NCBI RefSeq assembly: GCF_046298265.1
Contig: NZ_JBKAHK010000010.1
Span: 88,228 to 152,227 of the forward strand
Length of the DNA stretch: 64,000 nt
Direction of reading: 5' to 3'
DNA from: Gillisia xinjiangensis
Lineage (GTDB): Bacteria > Bacteroidota > Bacteroidia > Flavobacteriales > Flavobacteriaceae
Position 1 is the stretch's first letter, and the number at the start of each line of letters is the position of its first letter. The notes beneath the pieces were generated by a model, which was given only the letters and a program-made list of their open reading frames with translations, did no database searches and was not told the DNA's origin. Positions 53,328 through 62,583 of the stretch are shown piece after piece. A program made the translations under genes and the position numbers.

Positions 53328-55862
53328 ATGCAAAAAATCCAAATTAAAATTCCGGTTCTACTTCCTCAGGTTACAAGTGAGAAAGACACCTGTGTAAAAA
53401 GACTTATCAATGAACTGGAGGCTAAAGATGGCCTTGAAAAGGTTCACATTTCAGATAAAGAAGAAGACGGTGTTCCTCAACTCTGCTTCCACTATGATCC
53501 TGATAAAATTTCCATTGACCGGATTCAAACCATAGCGGAACGAGTCGGAGCAGAAATAACCAAAAAGTACGGGCATCTGCTTATAAAGGTTACCGGAATC
53601 AGACATACGCGCCAAGCCCGTCTGATAGAAAAAAAGCTATTAGATATTAAAGGCATACTGGAAGCCTCGGTAACTGCCGCAGGATTGGTTCGTTTGGAGT
53701 TTGATAAGAATGAAACCAATTTTGACCTTATCACCGAAAAACTGGAAAAAGAAAATATCGAAATTGTAGAAAGGTCAACCGGTGAGGATGGTTTAATCAA
53801 AGCAAAACAAAAGACTAAACCAGATCTAAAGAAAAAAGTAAGTAAAGAGCAAACTTCCGGAAAGGTTCATAAGGCTTCAGAAGGTGAAAGCCATGCTGCC
53901 GGAGAAAAGCAAGCTCATGAGCACGGGGGAGTTTTCGGGAAGGACACCGAACTTATTTTTGCTATAATTTGTGGTGTACTGCTTGGTATTGGATTTGGCC
54001 TGTCCTTTCTGGAATCTGTCCCAGATTGGATCAGCCTTTCCCTGAATATAGGCGCGTATTTTTTTGGTGGTTATTTTACTGCCAAAGAAGCCATCGAAAC
54101 GGTTGCCAAAGGCGGTTTTGAAATCGACTTCTTAATGCTGGTTGCCGCAATTGGGGCTGCAATTTTGGGTGCATGGGCAGAAGGAGCTTTGCTGTTATTC
54201 CTGTTTAGCCTGGGGCATGCGCTGGAACATTATGCGATGAACAAAGCCCGAAAATCTATAGCCGCCTTGTCAGATCTTGCGCCTAAAACTGCTTTATTAA
54301 AAAAAGACGGACAAACCGAAGAAGTGGGAATTGAGAAACTGAATATTGGAGATGTCATTGTAGTTAGGCCCAACAGTAAAATTTCTGCCGATGGAGTCGT
54401 GGTTCACGGAACAAGCAGTGTAAATCAAGCACCCATTACGGGGGAAAGTGTTCCTGTAGATAAGGTGCCGGTAGAAGATCCCAGCAAAGACTATTCAAAA
54501 GTAGATGATATAAAGGCGGAGAATCGTGTGTTCTCGGGAACCATTAACGGAAACAATACCCTTGAAATAAAAGTTATTAAGGAAGCCAGTGATTCTACGT
54601 TGTCCAGGTTGGTAAAATTGGTCAACGAGGCACAAACGCAAAAATCCCCAACGCAATTACTTACAGATAAATTTGAAAAGTATTTTGTTCCCGCTGTACT
54701 TCTCCTCGTAGTAATCCTGCTTTTTGCTTTTTTGGTCATAAATGAACCATTCAGTGCCAGTTTTTATAGGGCTATGGCCGTACTTGTTGCTGCAAGTCCC
54801 TGTGCCTTGGCTATTTCTACGCCCAGTGCGGTATTGAGCGGAGTAGCAAGGGCAGCCAAGGGAGGTGTACTTATTAAAGGAGGCCGCCCCCTGGAAGATT
54901 TAGGAGTGATTACCGCATTGGCTTTTGACAAAACCGGAACGCTAACAGAAGGGAAACCCAAACTTACCCAGGTTATTCCTTTGGGAAATATTAAAGAAGA
55001 GGAACTGCTTAAACTCGCAGTTGCGGTTGAAAGCCTTAGCGACCATCCATTGGCAAAAGCTGTGGTGCGCGATGGGAAAGAACGTCTGCAAGGAAATACC
55101 ATCCCGGAAGCATCTAATTTAGAAGCTGTTTTAGGCAAAGGAATTAAAGCCTCATTAGGAAATGATAATATCTATATTGGGAACCTGGAATTATTTGAAG
55201 AACTTAATGATGATAAGCCTTCCGAAGAAATCATTGAAAAAGTACGATATGTTGAAGGTGAAGGTAATACTACTATGCTACTTCGAAAAAATAAGGAATA
55301 CATAGGGATCATTGCCCTGATGGATACCCCACGGGAAGCCGCTAAAGAAACCCTTTTAGAATTAAAGAAATTAGGAATTAAGCGAATGATTATGCTCACC
55401 GGAGATAATCAGAAGGTTGCTGATGCTGTGGCTAAGGAAATTGGCCTAACCGATGCCTGGGGGAGCCTGCTGCCCGAAGAAAAGGTGGAGGCCATTAAGA
55501 AATTAAAACAACAGGAATCTAAAGTGGCCATGGTAGGTGATGGCGTGAACGATGCCCCTGCTATGGCCCATAGTACCGTAGGAATAGCGATGGGAGCCGC
55601 AGGTAGCGATGTTGCCTTAGAAACAGCCGATATCGCCCTTATGGCCGATAGGTTGGAAACACTGCCCTTTGCAATAGGCTTGAGCAGAAAAGCCAAGTCA
55701 ATAATTAAGCAGAACCTTTGGGTAAGCCTGGGAATCGTTGCTTTGCTGATCCCTGCCACTATTTTCGGTTTTGCCAATATTGGAGTAGCTGTAGTTATTC
55801 ACGAAGGTTCAACACTTCTGGTTGTATTTAATGCTTTGAGACTTTTAGCTTATAAAAAATGA
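53328..55862 (+). CDS. Heavy-metal P1B-type ATPase (SPC motif)
   Basis: Cation-exporting ATPase of 844 aa from Met 53328 (an ATG at 53274 is possible). Two degenerate HMA-like modules lie in residues 1-145, followed by a His-containing linker (EGESHAAGEKQAHEHGG) and 6-8 membrane helices. The ion-site motif is SPC (AASPCALAIS), not CPC. Phosphorylation is at DKTGTLTEG, TGDN and GDGVNDAPA are present, and HEGSTLLVVFNALRLL is near the end. SPC with HEGST fits the P1B-4 class (Co/Zn/Fe-type). Overlaps the next gene by ATGA. Confidence 0.93.
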   Translation: MQKIQIKIPVLLPQVTSEKDTCVKRLINELEAKDGLEKVHISDKEEDGVPQLCFHYDPDKISIDRIQTIAERVGAEITKKYGHLLIKVTGIRHTRQARLIEKKLLDIKGILEASVTAAGLVRLEFDKNETNFDLITEKLEKENIEIVERSTGEDGLIKAKQKTKPDLKKKVSKEQTSGKVHKASEGESHAAGEKQAHEHGGVFGKDTELIFAIICGVLLGIGFGLSFLESVPDWISLSLNIGAYFFGGYFTAKEAIETVAKGGFEIDFLMLVAAIGAAILGAWAEGALLLFLFSLGHALEHYAMNKARKSIAALSDLAPKTALLKKDGQTEEVGIEKLNIGDVIVVRPNSKISADGVVVHGTSSVNQAPITGESVPVDKVPVEDPSKDYSKVDDIKAENRVFSGTINGNNTLEIKVIKEASDSTLSRLVKLVNEAQTQKSPTQLLTDKFEKYFVPAVLLLVVILLFAFLVINEPFSASFYRAMAVLVAASPCALAISTPSAVLSGVARAAKGGVLIKGGRPLEDLGVITALAFDKTGTLTEGKPKLTQVIPLGNIKEEELLKLAVAVESLSDHPLAKAVVRDGKERLQGNTIPEASNLEAVLGKGIKASLGNDNIYIGNLELFEELNDDKPSEEIIEKVRYVEGEGNTTMLLRKNKEYIGIIALMDTPREAAKETLLELKKLGIKRMIMLTGDNQKVADAVAKEIGLTDAWGSLLPEEKVEAIKKLKQQESKVAMVGDGVNDAPAMAHSTVGIAMGAAGSDVALETADIALMADRLETLPFAIGLSRKAKSIIKQNLWVSLGIVALLIPATIFGFANIGVAVVIHEGSTLLVVFNALRLLAYKK

Positions 55863-56650
55863 AAAAAAGCACCTTTATAATCAGTCAAATGGATTGCCCT
55901 TCAGAGGAGCAGATGATCCGGATGAAATTGGAATCTTACGATCAGATAAAATATCTTGATTTTGATATCCCAAACAGAAAACTTGAGATATATCATTCAG
56001 GTGCAATCGATGAAATCCATTCCTCCATTTCAGAATTGAAATTCAGTGAAAAACTACTAAGAACAGAAGAGGCTGAAATGCCAGTTGTAGAAGATCAATC
56101 GAAACAAAAAAGTATTCTTTGGTGGGTATTGGGTATTAATTTTGGTTTCTTCCTTATTGAAATGATCACAGGCTGGATATCCTCTTCTATGGGCCTTATT
56201 GCAGATTCACTGGATATGTTGGCAGATTCCATCGTATATGCTCTTAGCCTGTTTGCCGTTGGAGGTGCTATTTCCAGGAAAAAGAAAGTTGCAAAATTCA
56301 GCGGGTATTTTCAAATGGCTTTAGCTAGTCTGGGATTTATAGAAGTCTTTCGCAGGTTCCTTACAAGTAGTCAAACCCCTTTGTTTCAATGGATGATTAT
56401 TGTTTCTGTTTTTGCCTTAGCAGGTAACCTCATCTCCTTATGGCTCATAAACAAGGCCAAAAGCAAGGAGGTCCACATGCAGGCCAGCGCCATATTTACC
56501 TCTAATGATATAATAGTGAACGGTGGGGTGATCCTGGCGGGAGCCCTGGTCTATTTCTTTGATAGCAAATGGCCGGATTTGTTGATTGGGGCAATTGTAT
56601 TCACTTTTGTAATGCGGGGAGCCATTAAAATATTAAAACTTTCAAAATAG
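55859..56650 (+). CDS. Cation diffusion facilitator with N-terminal HMA-like module
   Basis: A 263-residue protein. Residues 1-75 resemble a heavy-metal-associated fold (MKKSTFIISQMDCPSEEQMIRMKLES, with one cysteine). Residues 82-263 hold the CDF membrane domain with the zinc-site motif SLDMLADSIVYALSLF. It lacks the long cytoplasmic C-terminal domain. It overlaps the P-type ATPase by 4 bp, so the two pumps are co-translated. Confidence 0.88.
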   Translation: MKKSTFIISQMDCPSEEQMIRMKLESYDQIKYLDFDIPNRKLEIYHSGAIDEIHSSISELKFSEKLLRTEEAEMPVVEDQSKQKSILWWVLGINFGFFLIEMITGWISSSMGLIADSLDMLADSIVYALSLFAVGGAISRKKKVAKFSGYFQMALASLGFIEVFRRFLTSSQTPLFQWMIIVSVFALAGNLISLWLINKAKSKEVHMQASAIFTSNDIIVNGGVILAGALVYFFDSKWPDLLIGAIVFTFVMRGAIKILKLSK

Positions 56651-56658
56651 AAACCGTT

Positions 56659-57618
56659 TTGATTGGTTTAAACAAATATCACACGTTAATAATAGCAATA
56701 GCGGTTGGCCTGGGCTTACTTCTGGGACAAATTGCAGCTATTAAAAGTTTTGCAGAATACCTTATCGTCCCGTTCCTTATGGTGATGCTTTTCGGTTTAT
56801 TTTTGAATATTCCCTTAAAGAACCTGCTTTCCAGCTTTTCCAACCATAAATTCATATCGGCAAATCTGGTGATCAATTTCGTATGGACCCCAATATTAGC
56901 ATATTTATTAGGCTTACTCCTTTTGCAGGATCACCTTAGTTTATGGATAGGCTTTGTAATGTTGATGGTAACTCCCTGCACAGACTGGTACCTGATTTTT
57001 ACCGGAATTGCCGAAGGAAACACTTCCCTGGCGGCAGCGGTTTTACCGGTAAATTTAATCTTACAATTGATCCTTCTTCCCGTTTATTTACTGTTGTTTT
57101 TCGGAAAATCGGGATCTGTGGACACCCCAATTTTATGGGAAAGTATTCTTCTCGTGCTTCTGGTTCCATTTCTAATTGCACAACTTATAAAAAACTGGAG
57201 TTTTAAACGAAGAAAAACAGCATTGATGGAGAAGAAGATCCTTCCCTTTTTTGAAACTGCACAAATCATTTTTTTGGCTTTGGCCATCACAGCTATGTTT
57301 GCATTCCAGGGAGAATATTTAACTAATAACCTTAGCGTACTTTATATTCTCCTGATCCCAATCCTAATGTTTTTTCTTATAAATTTCCTGGTAAGCCGAT
57401 TTGGAAGTTTTGTTTTAAAATTTAATTATGAAGATTCGGTAAGTCTGAGTTTGACCACTCTTGCCCGAAACTCCCCTATTGCACTTACCATTGCATTGAC
57501 TGCTTTCCCAAAAGATCCATTAATTGCCCTCGCGCTGGTGATAGGACCTTTGCTGGAGTTACCGATATTGGCATTGGTTTCTCAGGTATTACTGAGAATA
57601 AGAAAAACGTCCATATAA
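56659..57618 (+). CDS. ACR3/bile-acid symporter-like transporter (arsenic-resistance type)
   Basis: A 319-residue protein with about ten transmembrane segments and the conserved MLMVTPCTDWYLIFTG and LTTLARNSPIAL segments found in ArsB/ACR3-like BASS members. The start is a TTG at 56659, 8 bp after the CDF gene; no in-frame ATG lies near. Arsenite export is possible but no arsC lies nearby, so the substrate is open. Confidence 0.82.
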   Translation: MIGLNKYHTLIIAIAVGLGLLLGQIAAIKSFAEYLIVPFLMVMLFGLFLNIPLKNLLSSFSNHKFISANLVINFVWTPILAYLLGLLLLQDHLSLWIGFVMLMVTPCTDWYLIFTGIAEGNTSLAAAVLPVNLILQLILLPVYLLLFFGKSGSVDTPILWESILLVLLVPFLIAQLIKNWSFKRRKTALMEKKILPFFETAQIIFLALAITAMFAFQGEYLTNNLSVLYILLIPILMFFLINFLVSRFGSFVLKFNYEDSVSLSLTTLARNSPIALTIALTAFPKDPLIALALVIGPLLELPILALVSQVLLRIRKTSI

Positions 57619-57640
57619 AAAATTCAAGACTCATCCAGGG

Positions 57641-57910
57641 ATGAACAATCAACGCAAGACCTGCAGGTTGATAATCCGGACAATCACTGCTTATATCCAG
57701 TATCTGGCCGAGATCAAAAAGAAAAAACTAAAAAAACGCGATTTCGATACGACTATGCATAGGCCCGGTATACCTAAAAAATCAGTGGAGAATTTAAGGG
57801 GGAGAATAAAAAAAGGTTCTGAAAAGTGGAGTGAACTTTTTAGCAAGGGTTTTCTAAATAAAGAAAAATCGGAAGAGCTTCTAATTTTGAAAAAAGAGCA
57901 GAATAAATAG
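57641..57910 (+). CDS. Small basic hypothetical protein
   Basis: An 89-residue Lys/Arg-rich frame, 22 bp after the transporter, predicted mostly helical (AEIKKKKLKKRDFD, VENLRGRIKKGSEKWSELF). No recognised family. It may be the last gene of the metal block. Confidence 0.45.
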   Translation: MNNQRKTCRLIIRTITAYIQYLAEIKKKKLKKRDFDTTMHRPGIPKKSVENLRGRIKKGSEKWSELFSKGFLNKEKSEELLILKKEQNK

Positions 57911-58059
57911 CTGAAAATAAAATTATTTCGAGGGAAGATTTTTGACTTCGTAACACTTTAAGTAATGTGATTTTTATTATTACCCAGAAAATTCCAAATT
58001 TTAAGGGAAACAAAGTTTATTCTGTTATTTTAGCATACTTAAATTAAAAATCAACTATT

Positions 58060-58233
58060 ATGAAAAAACTTATTGAAGACATCCAAACTACTTTTGAATC
58101 TTTCCAAAAAGATGCTGCAACTCAATTAGATGGCAATAAAAGCGCCGGAACCAGAGCAAGAAAATCATCTTTGGAGCTGGAAAAGCTATTGAAAGAATTC
58201 CGTAAAGTTTCTGTTGCAGAGTCAAAAAAGTAA
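58060..58233 (+). CDS. Histone H1/Hc1-like small protein
   Basis: A 57-residue helical protein: MKKLIEDIQTTFESFQKDAA, then GTRARKSSLELEKLLKEFRK and VSVAESKK. This closely follows the short Bacteroidota proteins annotated as histone H1 (AGxRARKxSLExEKxLKEFRK). It may bind DNA. A clear terminator follows 4 bp after the stop. Confidence 0.8.
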   Translation: MKKLIEDIQTTFESFQKDAATQLDGNKSAGTRARKSSLELEKLLKEFRKVSVAESKK

Positions 58234-58237
58234 AAGC

Positions 58238-58264
58238 AACCTCCTTTTTAGGAGGTTTTTTTTA
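58238..58264 (+). terminator. Intrinsic terminator after the histone-like gene
   Basis: AACCTCC / GGAGGTT stem (58238-58244 with 58251-58257), TTTTTA loop and a run of eight T. Confidence 0.85.
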
Positions 58265-58451
58265 GTTAAAAGAATTAGATCAACCCCCAACTAGTTAGCT
58301 TCTCTGCCCTACACTAACACACATTACGCTGATTCCTTTTTAGTTTTTCTTTCTATATATAGGTTTGCTTATCTGTTCTAACATTTCTCCTTAACAAACT
58401 GCTATAAGTGATTAAAAAAAGGCAAATGTTGTACCAGCTCCAATAAAAAAA

Positions 58452-58550
58452 GGCCTCACATTTCTGTGAAGCCCTGATTTTACTAGTAGCGGGTAGAATT
58501 GAAATATCTAACCAGTTTATACAGGATTTAAAGGCTGTTTCGGATTTAAA
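58452..58550 (-). repeat. tRNA-3'-tail-like repeat with terminator, copy 1
   Basis: Read on the minus strand: a tail ending CCCGCTACTA (58484-58493 as TAGTAGCGGG on +), then a hairpin (GGCxTCACA/TGTGAxGCC, 58452-58473) and a T run. Beyond the tail about 50 bp (AATTGAAATATC.AACCA.TTTAT) are shared with copy 2. It looks like the end of a tRNA gene without its body, as left at an attachment site. Confidence 0.5.
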
Positions 58551-58551
58551 T

Positions 58552-58770
58552 TTAATCTGCAGGACCACAACATGAATGTGATTCCTGGATGGGTGGACAC
58601 GGAATTGAGCCGTAACTACAAAACACACAGCAATCGCCCTTTAAAGGTTTGAGAGTGACACCACAATTTGAACATTCATGAAAAAATTGACACGCATCTG
58701 TAGGCATGATTTCTTCCTTAGAAACCTTGCAATGAGGACAAGTAAGAATAGATTTTAAGATAGTTTTCAT
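58552..58770 (-). CDS. GDCCVxC-domain small cysteine-rich protein
   Basis: A 72-residue protein with paired cysteines: TCPHC, ECSNC, the name motif GDCCVFCSYGS, and C-terminal CPP and CCG. The GDCCVxC family is repeatedly found in mercury/metal loci of Bacteroidota. It lies 9 bp after the end of the broken merA. Probably a cytosolic metal-binding protein. Confidence 0.85.
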   Translation of the reverse strand: MKTILKSILTCPHCKVSKEEIMPTDACQFFHECSNCGVTLKPLKGDCCVFCSYGSIPCPPIQESHSCCGPAD

Positions 58771-58779
58771 ATTTAATTA

Positions 58780-60039
58780 TTATAGCATTAATGAGATATC
58801 CGAACCCATTGTTGGATATGCATAAATCATTTTTTTAAGTCTTTAACTGGTATCGATTTAAACATAGCAAGAGAGAAAAAATTTATGGTTTCTTCAACGT
58901 CTGGACCAATAAGATGAACACCCAAAAGAGTTCCTTTGTCAGTATCGATTATGGTCTTGTAAGCATATTCCTGGACATTAAGTCGTTTTGCATTGAACCA
59001 TTCTGGCACCGCATTGGAATTTACTTTAATGGTCAATCCTTTCTTTATCGCTTCTTCCTCGGTTAACCCAACGGAAGCCATAGCTGGTAAAGTAAATACC
59101 ACTGACGTAATGGGTGGATAATGTGGTGTCTTCTTATTTTCTTTGATAATGTTGGAAACAACTAGATGACCTTCATAAACTGCTTCTGGTGTCAGGGTTA
59201 GTCCTGAAGTGTCGGCAGAATCACCAGCAGCATAAATAAACGGATTTGAAACGCTTTGTAGATATTCGTTTACCTCAACTCCCCTTTTGTTTGAGCTAAT
59301 AGATGTAGCAGACAAATCCAGGTCATTTATATGTGGTACTCTTCCTGCACTGTTGAAAACCGCTTCAGCAGTATACTCTGTTTCGGAACCATGCTTATCA
59401 CCGACAACGGTGTAACCGTTTGTTTCCTTTTTAATTCCTATGACGTTCGTTTCAAGCACTAATTTTATTCCAAGTTTTTATGTTGCTTCAGATAAATAGT
59501 GAACTATATCCTTATCAAAATTTTCTAAAGGTCGAGGTCCCCGATGTATAATGGTAACTTCTGCTCCACATCGCATAGCTATATGTGCAAACTCAAAGGC
59601 AATATACCCACCACCAATAAAGATTAAGGTCTTTGGTAGTTCCTGAAGATTTAAAAAATCCGTACTTGTCAAAGATGCTCGCCACCTTCAAATCTTAATT
59701 GACGGGGCCTTGCTCCAGTGGCAACAACAATTTTATCTCCCTTCAAGATTTCCGATTCGTTTTTTTTAATCGAATCATTCGTAATGAAGCAGGCAGCACC
59801 ATGATAGGTGTCGATATCGTTTTGTTTGTATCCCTTTTCAATTTTTTTAGGCATTGCATTTACAAATTCCTGCTTGAAGGCCATGATGTCCTTCCAATCT
59901 ACTTCCCCCGAAGAGCACAAGTTCCACCGTAAGGAAACTCATCTGTTACAGCGACTTTTAAACCTTTGGATGCACACTTGTTCGCAACAGTCATACCTGA
60001 CATACCTGAACCAATTACTATAACATCATATTGTTTCAT
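58780..60039 (-). pseudogene. merA: Broken mercuric-reductase-like flavoprotein gene
   Basis: Starts MKQYDVIVIGSGMSGMTVAN with FAD motif and YGGTCALRG at 60039-59905. There the frame breaks: the expected second redox cysteine (CDPKKV) and about 25 more residues are missing. The middle part (59920-59669, DWKDIMAFKQEFVNAMPKKI) ends at a frameshift. The next part (TSTDFLNLQELPKTLIFIGGGYIAFEFAH) has a TAA stop at 59478 after LSEAT. The last part has IYAAGDSADTSGL and WFNAKRLN. A seven-A run near 58830 shifts the tail MIYAYPTMGSDISLML out of frame. At least four lesions; the enzyme cannot work. Confidence 0.85.
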
Positions 60040-60632
60040 TGTTCTGGATTATTTGTGACCTTATATCCTGTGCGTTCAATAGCTGTTTTCACTTCTTCGA
60101 CATTAGTAAGTGTACTATCAAATTTGACAATAGTATTGCCTTCTTCGTAAGACACCTGGCAGGAGACAATACCATTCAGCTTGTTAACTTCGCTCTTTAT
60201 GTGACCCTCGCAACCGCATGTCATACCACTAACTAAGTATTCCACCGTTTGAATATTTTGCTCCTGGACGAAGACTACTTTTTTTTCGTTGGAAGGATAA
60301 AAAGCTTCTGCATAATATGGAAATGACAAACTTAGTATCACAAAAACAGTTACTCCACCAAGAAATGTCCTGGATTGGAAGAATGGAGATCGGGATTCCG
60401 TATCGCAGCCACAATCTTCGCTCTTGGTGGGCCTTATTTTTATATACCAGGCAAACCCTAATGCCAGTATCGAAACCACCATCAGAGACCACCTAAAAGG
60501 TTCTAACCAGCTAAAAATACCTGTTAAACTTCCTGTTCCTGCTATCAGAGCAAGTATTGGAGTTACGCAACAAAGGGAGCTAGCGACACCAGTTAAGATG
60601 CCCACTCCGAGCAATCCATTTTTTGTTTTCAT
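60036..60632 (-). CDS. merTP: Mercuric ion transport protein fused with MerP-like domain (MerTP)
   Basis: A 198-residue fusion. Three membrane helices begin LGVGILTGVASSLCCVTPILALI, with the CC pair that takes Hg(II), and a cytoplasmic loop has DCGCD. The C-terminal MerP/HMA domain (about 128-198) has GMTCGCEGHI, where family members have CxxC. It overlaps the ArsR gene upstream and merA downstream by ATGA. With merA dead, mercury import would lack its reductase. Confidence 0.88.
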   Translation of the reverse strand: MKTKNGLLGVGILTGVASSLCCVTPILALIAGTGSLTGIFSWLEPFRWSLMVVSILALGFAWYIKIRPTKSEDCGCDTESRSPFFQSRTFLGGVTVFVILSLSFPYYAEAFYPSNEKKVVFVQEQNIQTVEYLVSGMTCGCEGHIKSEVNKLNGIVSCQVSYEEGNTIVKFDSTLTNVEEVKTAIERTGYKVTNNPEQ

Positions 60633-60997
60633 ATAGCTTCAGTTTGATGGTTCAGTAAATTAAAAAAGGGGGTAAGAAGTTCTCGATGGTCATTCCGCAG
60701 TGAATAAAAGATGGTCTGACCTTCCTTTTCCGATTTCACAAAATCTCTATCCTTCAACTTTCGCAAGTGTTGGGAAACCGCTGGTATGGTCATATTCAGG
60801 ATATCGCTTAAATCGCAAACACATAACCTTTCTTCTGTCTGAAGGATATAAAGAATCTTTAGTCTTACGCTATTACTCACCAATGAGAGCTTATCGGTTA
60901 AAGCACCTACTGCCTCTTGAGCTTCTGATATTTGTTCTTTACACCGCCTGATTTGATTCAAATCGGCCTCTTTCCGTATGCAGCTATTCTCTTCCAT
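60629..60997 (-). CDS. ArsR/SmtB-family metalloregulator of the mer operon
   Basis: A 122-residue repressor: winged helix with LKILYILQTEERLCVCDLSDIL (the CVC metal-binding motif in helix alpha-3) and NMTIPAVSQHLRKLKDRDFV for DNA binding. An N-terminal cysteine (ENSCIRK) may add a ligand. In Bacteroidota the mer operon is led by such an ArsR protein rather than MerR. A dyad operator and promoter sit just upstream. Confidence 0.9.
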   Translation of the reverse strand: MEENSCIRKEADLNQIRRCKEQISEAQEAVGALTDKLSLVSNSVRLKILYILQTEERLCVCDLSDILNMTIPAVSQHLRKLKDRDFVKSEKEGQTIFYSLRNDHRELLTPFFNLLNHQTEAI

Positions 60998-61001
60998 CTC
61001 A

Positions 61002-61043
61002 CAAATGTATATGAAATAAACTATTTAAGCAATAACTTAAATA
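61002..61043 (-). promoter_or_regulatory. Leaderless promoter and dyad operator of the mer operon
   Basis: TACATTTG (minus strand, 61009-61002) lies 4 bp before the arsR ATG. A TTG 20 bp further up fits the -33 box. TATTTAAG and CTTAAATA with six bases between (61022-61043) make a perfect 8-6-8 dyad over the promoter, suited to the encoded ArsR repressor. Confidence 0.65.
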
Positions 61044-61106
61044 CATAAAAATCTTAAAGAAGGTAGGAAGACTCGAACTGGAGATGATATTTCAAATCAC
61101 TAAAAA

Positions 61107-61140
61107 TAAAAGAGACTGCCTTTTCAGACAGCCTCTTAAC
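61107..61140 (-). terminator. Terminator after the 61201 lipoprotein gene
   Basis: GAGACTG..CAG and CAGCCTC arms around a CTTTT loop, with a T run on the minus strand, 61 bp beyond the stop. Confidence 0.6.
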
Positions 61141-61200
61141 GTTCTACTTAATTTGATTCCGATAGTTAAAACTAATTTATCTATTGAAATTTTTACTTTG

Positions 61201-61917
61201 TTAGTTTTCTATCTCCAAGTCAGTAGCTAACTCTAAGCCTTCTTCAACAATGTCAAAAATATCGGTATTGTGGTCTTCACTTATAACTATTATACCATCC
61301 ATATTTTTAGTAGCACTTTCCATGTCCTCATCAGTAACCTTAGCAAACCAAAGAGACGGGTCAAAAGTGATTTCAGCAATGGCGGATTGATTTTCGGTAA
61401 AAACTATTGTTCCTTCCCTTTCCACTTCAAACTCATCTCCTGAACCAAATTCGAAACGAACGGGATGTTCTACTCCATCAGGGGAGGTATAAATGCCGTT
61501 AAGTACTATTGAAGGTTCATTGGTGTCATCAAATAGCTCTACTTCTATCTCCACTTCCTGGTAAGTTCCTGCAGGAATTGTTATTGCCCTTATATCTGGC
61601 GTGGGTATTCCTGTTGCAAAATCTATTACTACAACTCCCTCCATCTCAAATTCTAACGAAAGAGAATCATTCTCTGTTTCAGCTTCGTACTCCAGTTCTG
61701 ATATCATAATAAATCCATCATTGAACTTGAAACTACCTGAAGCCGCTTGTTTGGAAGATGATGCATTTAATTGGGCTTGGGTATCAAATTGAGATGTAAC
61801 AGTATTAAATTGTATTGAAAGTAATGTGTCCTTTGTAGTCGCAGAATCATCTGAACTACAAGCCGAAACACCAATTACAAGAGTAATTGCAAGCATTTTT
61901 AAAAATAATTTTTTCAT
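61201..61917 (-). CDS. Lipoprotein, function unknown
   Basis: A 238-residue acidic lipoprotein starting MKKLFLKMLAITLVIGVSAC (C20; the upstream ATG at 61947 adds a non-signal piece). The mature protein is beta-rich and Asp/Glu-rich, with AITIPAGTYQEVEIEVELFDDT resembling DUF4382-type domains. It is inside the first tail-repeat interval beside the mer genes but with its own terminator. Confidence 0.72.
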   Translation of the reverse strand: MKKLFLKMLAITLVIGVSACSSDDSATTKDTLLSIQFNTVTSQFDTQAQLNASSSKQAASGSFKFNDGFIMISELEYEAETENDSLSLEFEMEGVVVIDFATGIPTPDIRAITIPAGTYQEVEIEVELFDDTNEPSIVLNGIYTSPDGVEHPVRFEFGSGDEFEVEREGTIVFTENQSAIAEITFDPSLWFAKVTDEDMESATKNMDGIIVISEDHNTDIFDIVEEGLELATDLEIEN

Positions 61918-62583
61918 TTTTATTTGTTTTAGATTTAGAGGACACAAATATCCCGCCAGAACTCCCGTTAAGGAGTAAGTGCGGGAACTATATTGTATTA
62001 TTTATAACGAACTAAAATAAAAATTGTTGTAGTCAGACATCTAATTGAATACTAAAGAATGTTTTAAGGTAATTAGCAAATTCGGAACCTCAGTTTTAAA
62101 AAAACATTAATTAATAATAGTTTTTTCGGGAAATATTCGGGAAAGAAAAAAGCCATTTAGTTGGTTAACAGCTAAATGACTTCTAATTTAGTAGCGGGAA
62201 AAATTGAAATATCGAACCAATTTATTGAGAATTTGATGGCTGTGGCAAACCTTCAAAAGGAGTAAACTTTTCGGTACTGATAGGGTAATTAATATTATTT
62301 TATTGATTAAAATCGTTTTAAAATTCCCCGATACTGTTAGAAAGTAAGGTACCATAGTCACTTTAACTGCTGTAAATCTCCAGTACTGTATGAACTGGTT
62401 TTGTGACGGGGTCATATAGGTTCTTATCGGAAAAGTATTCAGCTCGAAAATACCTTATGCTTCACACCCGATGTCGTTGTATGACTTTTTAAACAAGTAA
62501 CAGCCGATGTTAACATAAAAATAATGTATCAGCGATGAATTTTTACAATGTTCTAAATAAATTAGTTGTGAATTAAAAAAAAA
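61918..62583. repeat. Spacer with tRNA-3'-tail-like repeat and terminator, copy 2
   Basis: At 62189-62198 TAGTAGCGGG recurs, and on the minus strand it is followed by a hairpin (AGTCATTTAG.../...CTAAATGGCT, 62150-62181) and T run. The adjoining 50 bp match copy 1 (AATTGAAATATC.AACCA). The other 400 bp contain no supported gene. Confidence 0.5.

Noticed and set aside
61059..61080. Possible second tRNA tail (minus strand GTTCGAGTCTTCC)
   Set aside because: Only a T-loop-like string without a matching stem; it may be chance.
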